This document shows positions 22,874 to 32,282 of a DNA stretch of 64,000 nt, one piece after another. Each line of letters opens with the position of its first letter. The stretch's first letter is position 1. The notes under the pieces are model-generated. The model did not search any database and was not told the DNA's origin. It saw nothing but the letters and a program-made list of their open reading frames with translations. Position numbers and translations under genes: made by a program. This DNA is from Physella acuta (taxonomy: Eukaryota; Mollusca; Gastropoda; Physidae), in assembly GCF_028476545.1 (NCBI RefSeq), contig NW_026731872.1:852501-916500 (forward strand). Direction: 5' to 3'.

Positions 22874-22965
22874 CAGCCGTTTCTATCGCCCGATTCCACC
22901 GGAAGTGCCACCCCAACCCTCACTGTTCTATACGAACAGAGGAGAAAGTTTAGGGGAGATCACTC
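22340..22965 (+). repeat. Dispersed element family, copy 3 (forward), with (TG)n tracts
   Basis: It shares with the 16561-17240 copy an AATCTCGACG start region, a GCAATCTTGTC segment leading into (TG)n, TTTCATAAATAA, GCGATTTC, and the terminal GGAGAAAGTTTAGGGGAGAT-CACTC (22937-22965). A secondary expansion of TGTGTG tracts with ACAAACTTACCTGCCGTTTG lies at 22690-22875. Confidence 0.7.
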
Positions 22966-23944
22966 CAGTTTTATTACTCCAGTCATCCGATGCTCAATCT
23001 TTATACTGTGTGTGACTTCGCTTGACTTGTAGATGCATGACTTAGCTGACTTGTAGATCCATGACTTAGCTGACTTGTATATCCATGACTTGGCTGACTT
23101 TCCTCATGTAAAAACGAAGGCTGTAGATGAGTGTAAACCCACCAATGGCCGGCACGTTATTTAGACATTCGTTGGGCCAGAAACCTGGCAGCTCTGGTTG
23201 GTGACGGAAGCGTTAGATGTCTGACAGGGCAGCAGCTTTAGTCAGTTTGATTAGATCGGGTTTTAGACTGCTGGGACTGTGGCACGATCTTCAGGTAAGC
23301 GATTAGTGAGGGAGGGGGGGGGGGGGGGGGGAGAGGATACATTGATAAATATTCAATTCCTGGCAAGTCTGGCAATCTGATAAATCGGTCAATAAAGCTA
23401 GGACGCCCAGCCACGTGCCAGATAAAAGATGGCTGCAGTATTGCCGGGACACTCATACGTTAAGGCCGGAGTGCTTTAGTGCTAAACAAAGGGGGATAAT
23501 TCATCCAAAGACACGTGAACAGCCTCTCCGCGCCCCTCCCCCCCACTTTTTTTTTCCAACGTCTGCAACCAGATGCTCCCCCACCCACCCCATAAACTCC
23601 AATCGCCTACGATTCCTTATACGACACGCACAACATTTAAATTACATACGTAATTTTTCCTTACATGACGTCATAAACTCGCCGCTGGCAATTAGCTCCG
23701 ATAATTCAGCACGGCATCGGCCAGGGGAGAGAAAACTTTGCTTATTGGTTTGTCTGGACACACGGGTTGTCTGCCCCTGAACACACATACACACATATTG
23801 TAGATGTTTGTATCGTAGGGGGGGGGGAGGGGTGTGAACAGTGTTTGTGGAATATGTTGACTGTGGAATATGTTGACACGGGAGTCACGTGATCTAGCTG
23901 ATGTTGACCTGAGCCCTGTGAGACAAAGGTTGTTTGCCTGCACG
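22966..23944. other. Intergenic sequence between K2P and CHURC1
   Basis: A three- to four-fold repeat of GACTTAGCTGACTTGTAGAT is at 23025-23100, with G homopolymers at about 23313-23331 and 23818-23829. No gene, RNA gene or transposon was supportable. Confidence 0.5.
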
Positions 23945-24415
23945 TACATTTCATCAGGCAACATCACAGGCTGTCACGTGGCCAACATCACAGGCTGTCA
24001 CGTGGCCAACATCACAGGCTGTCACGTGGCCAACATCACAGTCTGTCACATGGCCAACATCACAGTCTGTCACATGGCCAACATCACAGGCTGTCACGTG
24101 GCCAACATCACAGGCTGTCACGTGGCCAACATCACAGGCTGTCACGTGGCCAACATCACAGGCTGTCACGTGGCCAACATCACAGGCTGTCACGTGGCCA
24201 ACATCACAGTCTGTCACGTGGCCAACATCACAGGCTGTCACGTGGCCAACATCACAGGCTGTCACGTGGCCAACATCACAGGCTGTCACGTGGCCAACAT
24301 CACAGGCCGTCACGTGGCCAACATCACAGGCTGTCACGTGGCCAACATCACAGTCTGACACGTGGCCAACATCACAGGCTGTCACGCGGCCAACATCACA
24401 GGCCGTCACGTGCCT
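23945..24415. repeat. 24-bp minisatellite carrying an E-box (CACGTG) in nearly every unit
   Basis: About 19 units of CATCACAGGCTGTCACGTGG-CCAA. Most carry the palindrome CACGTG; two have CACATG and one CACGCG. The array lies between the converging K2P and CHURC1 genes. Frames are open on both strands because of the 24-bp period; these are not called as genes. Confidence 0.95.
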
Positions 24416-25880
24416 AAAAAACTTGAATGAATGACGTCATGCCGTGACGTCACTTGTAGACTCGGCTTAGATGGATCTCTAAGATCCAATGTATCTATTT
24501 GTACGTTGGCCGGCTCTCAGCTGCCGGTTAAACTGTAGAGCCGGAACTTCGGCAAATGAGATGGCGTTAGCTGAGTCGGTCACATGACTGGAGTCAGCCA
24601 TACACGCTCGACTCTGATGTGGGGGGGGGGGGGTTGCAATCAACTGCTGTATGCTCACGTGTCTCTTGTACATAGTTTTCTTTTTATAAATCATCTAAGA
24701 AATTATATATATTTATAAGACATTTTGTTACCAATAGGTTAGCTGCAAATAATTGTTGTAAGGGAAATAACCGAATAAATGTCTCTATGGGAGTGACACA
24801 CAGAGTTAACTCCCCTGTAATGACTGATCTGGTGACTTGTCTAAAATATAATTTAGCTGTGACGAAGTCTAGCTGTATCTTGGATTATAGGTCATCATGA
24901 CCTGTGGCATATTTGGCTCACCTTAACCAGCTAGTCATACTCATATCCCTGTTATACTGACGCCAGTATTTTAAATTTATTTGGTGTGCTCACATTATTT
25001 CAATGTCTATTTTACTTAACTTTTGTAAAGTTGTATCTTTTAACTGCTAAAATTTTACTCATTATACAGCTTACGAAATGTGTGTATATATATATATATA
25101 TATTTATTTATTTATTCATTTATACACATGTACACATATTATATATCCGTATTTTCTCTTTCAATTTCTGTACGACATTAAAATTGGTGAATTATTTTTC
25201 TTTGCACAATTGTTCTCAATAAAAGATTGACTTGGTTGCCCAATAATCCAGTCATTTCTGTAGCAGCAAACATTCAGACAGTGGGTAACCTTCAACGTTG
25301 AACCTGGTAAAGCCATCAAGTTCTAGAGTTGAACCTTTCACTTGCTTATGTGGGGAGCCGTACATGTTGGTGTTGTAGTTTGGAATAACAAGAAGAATGG
25401 GCAATAAAATATGACAAATTTTTTGACAAAGTTTTTGGACCAACATGTATCAATCAGAATACAGAACATCTCATACATTAAAATAAAAACATAAAATTCA
25501 AAAGATTTTTAAGAAATTCTTTAATTAATAATATTTTTACAAAAATTAAATCATTTAAAGCAAGGCTTTTAAACATTCATTACATAGTAGGCTGCATTCC
25601 AGCAGTTAACTTTGCTACACACACTTGGGTACCACACACACACAATTGTGTACCACACACACACACACTTGTATACCACAGACATGTGTACCACACACAC
25701 ACTTGTGTACCACACACATCAGCAATGAATGAGTGTAGCAAACACACCCAACCAAGACAAGTCTACAGCAATACAATATGGTTCCTTCTACCAGCTTAGC
25801 CTGATCTTTACCACTGGCTCACTCCAGTCACATGACCAGTCACATGACCAGTCACATGGGCCGACAACTTCTGGATCCTG
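24416..25880. other. Intergenic sequence and probable CHURC1 3' UTR
   Basis: It contains a G run (24620-24632), a (TA)n/(TTTA)n microsatellite (25084-25150) and CA-rich ACACACTTGTGTACCAC repeats (25617-25718). From about 24700 rightward the sequence is visibly more AT-rich. A minus-strand ATTAAA near 25520 could serve as the CHURC1 polyadenylation signal, but this is weak. A minus-strand frame at 25252-25446 was not recognised and lacks a clear acceptor. Confidence 0.45.
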
Positions 25881-27022
25881 TCACATGACTGGCCCTCTGG
25901 GGTCAACTGGCATAATGCTGCGTTGGTCGTCAGCTGAGCCACAGAGCAGGCAGGACATCTCGTACACCTGGAGGGGACACCACAACTGATGGAGTTGATG
26001 GAGGGGGGGGGGACACACATAACTCACAGCATTTTGCAGGACTAATCAAATTGAAATGAAAGACAAAAATAACTGTCATGTAACTTGAAATGCCATGTGA
26101 CATGAAACCTACCTGAAATTCTCCCTCCACTCTAAATATGTGTTCATGTTCAGCTATGACGTGAGTACAATTGCTGCAAACATCTGAAAGCGAATGGCGC
26201 CAGATGTAGAGGATAGGACAAATGGCGCCAGATGTAGAGGATAGGACAAATGGAGTCAGTTTAAATTTGTCAGTTTAAATTTGCCAGTTTAAATTTGTCA
26301 GTTTAAATTTGTCAGTTTAAATTTGCCAGTTTAAATTTGCCAGTTTAAATTTGCCAGTTTAAATTTGTCAGTTTAAATTTGTCAGTTTAAATTTGTCAGT
26401 TTAAATTTGTCAGTTTAAATTTGTCAGTTTAAATTTGTCAGTTTAAATTTGTCAGTTTAAATTTGTCAGTTTAAATTTGTCAGTTTAAATTTGTCAGTTT
26501 AAATTTGTCAGTTTAAATTTGTCAGTTTAAATTTGTCAGTTTAAATTTAACTTGTTGGTTTCACTGAACAATTCATTATCTACTGTGAAAAATGTATAGT
26601 ATATTGTTAGCCTAATACAGATTATAAAAAGAATTGTAAAAACATGCAGTTATTAAATTTTGCAAACAAAAATTTCAAAAAATTTGTTTGGAAAATCTAT
26701 TCATCTCAAGAGAGTAAATAAAAAATACACAAGACACCTACGTTGATATGTGATTACTTCTTCATTTTTTGTTTCAGTGCAGTTTCTGTTGATGTTTTTT
26801 ATCTCTTGTGCATGACACTGACAACATTTGAAAAAGTTTATCATATAGGAGCCCTGGTCAACACACAGCGAGTCCTGCAATAACAGAGGGGTCACAGAGG
26901 GGTCACAGCATAGTTACACTTTTTATACAACAAGAGCTATAGGCCTATACTACAATTATAAATAAATTCTAACTTTAACTTACTCTATCTGGGAATTCTT
27001 CCCTCACACATTGTTCACACAT
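25881..27022 (-). CDS. CHURC1: Churchill zinc-binding protein, four exons, complete
   Basis: Exons on the minus strand: 27022-26984, 26874-26742, 26183-26113 and 25967-25881. Phases agree and give 109 residues; the human protein is about 112. The start reads MCEQCVREEFPDR (human MCGDCVEKEYPNR); the middle has YQHVCSNCTHVIAEHEHIF, matching human YDHLCKNCHHVIARHEYTF; the third block is EGEFQVYEMSCLLCG. The paired cysteines (C2/C5, CCQC, CSNC, CLLC) and His residues are the zinc ligands expected of the Churchill fold. In vertebrates Churchill is linked to FGF-dependent control of mesoderm and neural fate; that role in this animal is inference. Exon 2 ends at donor GTAGGT and exon 3 follows acceptor CGCTTTCAG; other local sites break the match. 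It is tail-to-tail with K2P and divergent from AMPK beta. Confidence 0.94.
26195..26548. repeat. 32-bp duplication and 14-bp array (TCAGTTTAAATTTG) in CHURC1 intron 2
   Basis: Two copies of AATGGCGCCAGATGTAGAGG-ATAGGACA lie at about 26194-26252, just inside the intron from the exon 3 acceptor. They are followed by about 20 units of the 14-bp repeat. TTTAAA in each unit is self-complementary. Confidence 0.95.
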
Positions 27023-27753
27023 GCTGCGAAAGCCTTATTTTAATATTTTTTTATGCCCAACCTCAGAAGCTGTAATTTTACGTAGGCTGTGAAAAACAAT
27101 ACAAAGTCAATAAAAAGGGGGAGGAGCCATGATAATAAGTAAATCTAGATCTATACTCTACAGATATTATATTGTATAAATAGGGCTAAGTATTATTCTA
27201 GAGTCTTGATCAGTTTGTAGGATACACGGGATGCATCTAGATAGTTAAGTAATATACTTAATTATTATTAATTAAGTTGATCAAGAATATGAATTAAGAT
27301 TTAAATTTATTTATTTTGTATAGGCCCTAAGCCTAATGACAAGGCCTAGATTTTAGGCATTATAGGCTTAAAGAGGATCTAAATATCTAATTGTAGCAGG
27401 CTAATTATCACCTTTCTTTCAAATCATTACTATTATATTATACTAATACTATACTAACCCCGGCCAATTTTTACGGACCTAATCTAAACCGATAGATTAC
27501 TATAGGTCTAAATCTATCATTATCAGATAACACTGAATAACAAATTTAATATTAGTCTAATTATTACTAATTAAAGTAATTAATAACTAGGGCTTAATTA
27601 GTTAGTTTATTAACTATTATTAGTTAGGGCTAACTATTAATTATTATTAGTAGTATTAGACCTTACACTAACTGTAACCATCAAGTTGATAATCAACTAA
27701 TTAACTTATACTCTTATACTACTGACTTATACTTAAACTAGGTATAAGCATAG

Positions 27754-28306
27754 GTGGTAATCTATTGTTTTAGGTACGTAAAATCGCCCGCGGCTAGTAA
27801 TGTACAAAAAAGTTACCTCATTGTCAAGGCTTTAATAGAAGTATGTTGTGATATATTTGTGTCAAATATTATAGCTAAATGAATAATAAACCTAACTCAA
27901 TGGCTAAATATATCAATATAGGCAGGAAATTAACTTTAAACAGCAGTGTTTGCAAGCAGGATTTGCTAGGTATATAAAAAGCGGCCATCTGTAAGTTAGA
28001 GTGGCTTCCTTTGAATCTTGCACTATAAGTTTACAATAAAAAAAAATAAACAAGATGGCTCCTATAGTAAATGAGCACGGTTGCATCGGTTGGAAACATA
28101 GCTAGTCTTCGTTTATTACTGAAGTTTTAATTCAATTGTTTAAAAACAGGTACATAAATGAAACAAGGAAACATTTTTGTATTTTAAAAATTATCCCCAT
28201 AAATCCTCCTCAAAATGTGAAATAATTATTAAAATTTAAGGAGTCACCTGTTTTTCACATTACAAGTCGCAGGCAATTTTACGTACCTAAAACGATAGAT
28301 TACCGC
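27754..28306. mobile_element. Candidate TIR element, 553 bp, with about 48-bp imperfect inverted repeats
   Basis: The left arm 27754-27802 and right arm 28258-28306 are inverted copies with about seven mismatches; the core is ATTTTACGTACCTAAAAC and its complement. The interior has no open frame of note. No convincing target-site duplication was found, so it is a candidate only; an inverted duplication of other origin is possible. Confidence 0.5.
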
Positions 28307-29033
28307 ATAAAATACAAGTCAGTGAATAGATATTATAATACATAAGATACTATTTTTTACTAGATAGATAGGCCTAGCTAGATCTAGATAGTTGCTGATC
28401 TCAGATCTAGGATAGTACTACTAACTCTACTATCTACATTAGTACATATATCTAGTAGTCTAGTATAGTAGTTAGAACATTAGGCTACGCTAATCATCAG
28501 GGCCTAGGGCCTAGATCTTTCAGTAATCAGTAGAAATGTAAAAATAAAATTCTTATTACACCCATTAGTTTTTTGATGGCTAGATCTAGATCTAATACCA
28601 TCTATTCTATTTTTTAATAATTACTAGATCTAATTAGCCTAAAGAAATGCCAAATGGGTTAAAACTTAAGCCTATGGCTATGTTTAGGGTTGTTTTCTTT
28701 ACAAGTTTATCCCGGAAGAATGTTTCTGTATTGCCAGAAAAAAATGTTAAAAAAACATCCGAAACAGAGCTAGCCTGTGCCCATATAACATTATATTATA
28801 TTGTACTCTAGTTTTTTTTTTTTGTTTTTTTAAATTATCTTCTACGGTGTTCAGCCTTCGCGATTAAACGAACGCGTCGTAGAAGGAATGTCATCGTGAC
28901 CTCGAAATTCCCAAATGAACAAACTGGAATGTATGAGCCATGAATATGATAAAGTTCAGAAGGGCCGAGTGAAACTGAAGTGAAAAGGGTGCGCACCAAT
29001 TCGGTGACGGAAACCCGAATCACTTAAGCTCTG

Positions 29034-29055
29034 CAGTTTCTTCCAGGCATCTCTT

Positions 29056-29086
<31 letters not shown>

Positions 29087-29240
29087 CTCTGAAGAAAGTC
29101 TACCCCCCCCCCCCCGAACGAGAGATGGAATTGTTATAGTAAACATACACTTTTACTAGTGTCCGTCCCCCCGTCCCCCGCCGAAAAATGTTGACCGCCC
29201 CCCCCCCCCCCCGAAGAAAAGAAATCTGGAAGAAACACTG
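29034..29240. repeat. Inverted repeat enclosing a 30-G homopolymer and long C runs
   Basis: CAGTTTCTTCCAG at 29034-29046 is matched in inverse by CTGGAAGAAACACTG at 29226-29240, and TCTTCGGGG by CCCCGAAGA. Between them are G30 (29057-29086), C runs at about 29104-29116 and C-rich DNA near 29198-29212. The arms could be short transposon ends, but no clean target duplication was seen. Confidence 0.6.
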
Positions 29241-29657
29241 TCTGCTTTACAGTTGAACTGCACAGCGCTTGATTCCGAATAATGGACTCTGCTATTCATG
29301 TCCTTATACGACAACATGATGCACCTGTTGCTTGGGTGTCACGCTGTGCAGTAACTGGGGGTGTCCCCTCCACCAACTTTGCATTTTCGGTCTCGTGTCT
29401 CCCCTCTCCCTTGCTATTTTATTTTGTAAACTGGATAAATCATTGTTCTGACAGCAATATTTAAAATTCTAAGAATTTTCGATTTTCGACGCTGTTGTCA
29501 AGTACATCGAATTTGTTGTTATGCAAGTGAAAAAGCACTTTGCGAAAAACTACAAATTTCAACCGCCTCGAATCAAAACATTTCGCTTTTATAATAATGG
29601 AAGAGTAGGCCTAATGATTTTCTCCCTCAATAAAATTAATTTTGCTTGGTCCCGAGA

Positions 29658-29661
<4 letters not shown>

Positions 29662-29733
<72 letters not shown>
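29662..29733. repeat. (TA)n(TC)n(TA)n microsatellite
   Basis: Uninterrupted TA dinucleotides, a short TCTCTCTCTC block, then TA dinucleotides again. Confidence 0.98.
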
Positions 29734-31403
29734 GGGGCCTAATGTGGTTAATAGTAATCTAGTCACAGCAAGAGCCGACATAGTATTTTTATTTCCAGAC
29801 TAATAAACACGCTGTAGCACGTGCTTTTCTGTTTACTTACGGTGACACACGAACACAAATAATGAACTTCGGAATACTAAATATTTCCGATTTGCCATTT
29901 CTACTAAAAAACGATTGGCCTATTTACAAACACGAAGAAAGCCGATTAATAGTATCCCATAATGCGTGGAATCTCGCCACATGATCCACCATTTTTGTTT
30001 ACGCTCTCAGAAGAGTTAGGCTAGATGAACTAATAGTTTTCTTGTGAAAGCCATGCAAGTGACGCAATATTTTAGACTTTCTGTATTTTTAACTGAGGGA
30101 TAGCATCTTCATTCATCTTTTTCCTGTGTCAGGAAATAAGCATTAATACAAGGTTATAACATGAAGTACTTTTTGTTCTACTTCTATTATTATTAAAGGC
30201 GAATTACTGTGTTACGTATTGCTGCGCAGTCATCATTCAAGCAGAGATAGAAATCTAGTTTGTCCCGCGAGTCTCCACCAGGCACGAGTTTGCGAGGTGT
30301 AGTTGTTTACATCAATACTGAGTGCTGGGCTGACATATTGTGACCAGTGAGCAATTGTCACCCGCGAATACAGTTATTAAGTTGTGATAGTCCATCAAGT
30401 AGATCTACATAGATCTAGATTCTAGCATAATTCAGTAGGCCTGGTTTATTTTAATATTTAATATTAGGCCTATAGGCCTAAAAAAATTTTAAATTATTAT
30501 TTTAAAATTGTCACGTTAGAGTTAGAATTTTAGTAAAATTTGTAAATGACTCGGGTTATTATTTAAAATGTAGAGCCTAATTAAAACTAATTAAGCTAAT
30601 TACTAATTAGCCTTGAAGTTAGTAATTACTTAATCACTTTCAATGAGACACCACAATTGTTTTATTTGGCCTATTATTGCATTGATTATTGTTACTGATC
30701 GGATCTTGATTTTAGAATCCACCGGTGGTCCAACTTGTTTTTATTTAGTTTTGCTAGAGAATTAGGCCTAGGCCTAATTAAAAGATATCTAGATCTAGAT
30801 CTAGATCTAAATAAGATTCGTTTTCTAATTAAACTACATAGATCTAGGTCTAGGCCTATGCCCTATAGCTTAATCTAGGTCTAGTAAAGTAGATCTGTGT
30901 TGTAGACTGTAGAGTTGGGCTCAGTAAGAATTCTTAAATTGAATAGCCCTAGGCCTAACTAATTTACTAGCTGTCTATGCAACACACTTATCATAAACTT
31001 GGAGTGTGCTTAATTTAAAAAACAAAATTGCATTGCTTCCCATAGGCTAAGTGTAAAGCTATAAGATCTAGATCTATATTCTAAATGCTATTTAAATGTC
31101 ATTTTTTGTAGGCCTAGGCTAATTGCATTTTAATTGTTTGTCAAATAATTAGTCTAGTCCGGCTTTGCAGTCTATTGCAGGTTATTAAGAAAATATAATT
31201 ATCAAATCATTAATAGCTGTTTATTTGTGCAAGTCTAACTTAATTTGATACTGGCTATCAATGAAAGTTGAGAAGGCCAGAGTTAGTAGTAATGGTAGCT
31301 TTTAACTTGTTGAATTATGAGTAGACTTACTGTCACAGAATGCTATGGTTTGGTTTAGGGCTACTAAATATAAAATAGTAGGGGCCTGTATGAATGTTTT
31401 TTT

Positions 31404-32282
31404 TAACTAAGTGTTGAAATGATCTAGATTATTATGGGAAATAGCATTAACTAAGTGTTGAAATGATCTAGATTATTATGGGAAATAGCATTAACTAAGT
31501 GTTGAAATGATCTAGATTATTATGGGAAATAGCATTAACTAAGTGTTGAAATGATATAGATTATTATGGGAAATAGCATTAACTAAGTGTTGAAATTATC
31601 TAGATTATTATGGGAAATAGCATTAACTAAGTGTTGAAATGATCTAGATTATTATGGTTAATAGCATTAACTAAGTGTTGAAATGATCTAGATTATTATG
31701 GGAAATAGCATTAACTAAGTGTTGAAATGATCTAGATTATTATGGGAAATAGCATTAACTAAGTGTTGAAATGATCTAGATTATTATGGGAAATAGCATT
31801 AACTAAGTGTTGAAATGATCTAGATTATTATGGGAAATAGCATTAACTAAGTGTTGAAATGATCTAGATTATTATGGGAAATAGCATTAACTAAGTGTTG
31901 AAATGATCTAGATTATTATGGGAAATAGCATTAACTAAGTGTTGAAATGATATAGATTATTATGGGAAATAGCATTAACTAAGTGTTGAAATTATCTAGA
32001 TTATTATGGGAAATAGCATTAACTAAGTGTTGAAATGATCTAGATTATTATGGTTAATAGCATTAACTAAGTGTTGAAATGATCTAGATTATTATGGGAA
32101 ATAGCATTAACTAAGTGTTGAAATGATCTAGATTATTATGGGAAATAGCATTAACTAAGTGTTGAAATGATCTAGATTATTATGGGAAATAGCATTAACT
32201 AAGTGTTGAAATGATCTAGATTATTATGGGAAATAGCATTAACTAAGTGTTGAAATGATCTAGATTATTATGGGAAATAGCA
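31404..32282 (+). repeat. 44-bp array that ends in the AMPK beta start codon
   Basis: Twenty units, each containing GATTATTATGGGAAATAGC. ATG codons fall at 31434 and every 44 bp to 32270; the twentieth is the AMPK beta initiator. Each of the 19 upstream ATGs has A at -3 and G at +4 and opens a six-codon frame, MGNSIN then stop (MVNSIN at 31654 and 32050). Three unit variants recur exactly 396 bp apart (31551/31947, 31592/31988, 31654/32050), so nine-unit blocks have been duplicated. Confidence 0.97.

Larger units (their letters stand above)
27023..31403. other. AT-rich intergenic region between the divergent CHURC1 and AMPK beta genes
   Basis: Upstream DNA of both genes. It is rich in short palindromic words such as TAGATCTAGATCTA and TAGGCCTAGGCCTA. 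Candidate elements inside it are listed separately (27754-28306, 29034-29240, 29662-29733). No exon could be supported; the transcription starts of the two genes were not located. Confidence 0.5.

Noticed and set aside
23870-24434. Frames with NITGCHVA repeats on both strands
   Set aside because: They result from the 24-bp E-box array.
25252-25446. Minus-strand 64-codon frame as a coding exon
   Set aside because: No recognised similarity and no clear acceptor with pyrimidine tract. It lies downstream of the CHURC1 stop codon.
29281-29464. 60-codon plus-strand frame starting MDSAIHVLIRQH
   Set aside because: No recognised domain or donor. It is a single short frame in intergenic DNA.
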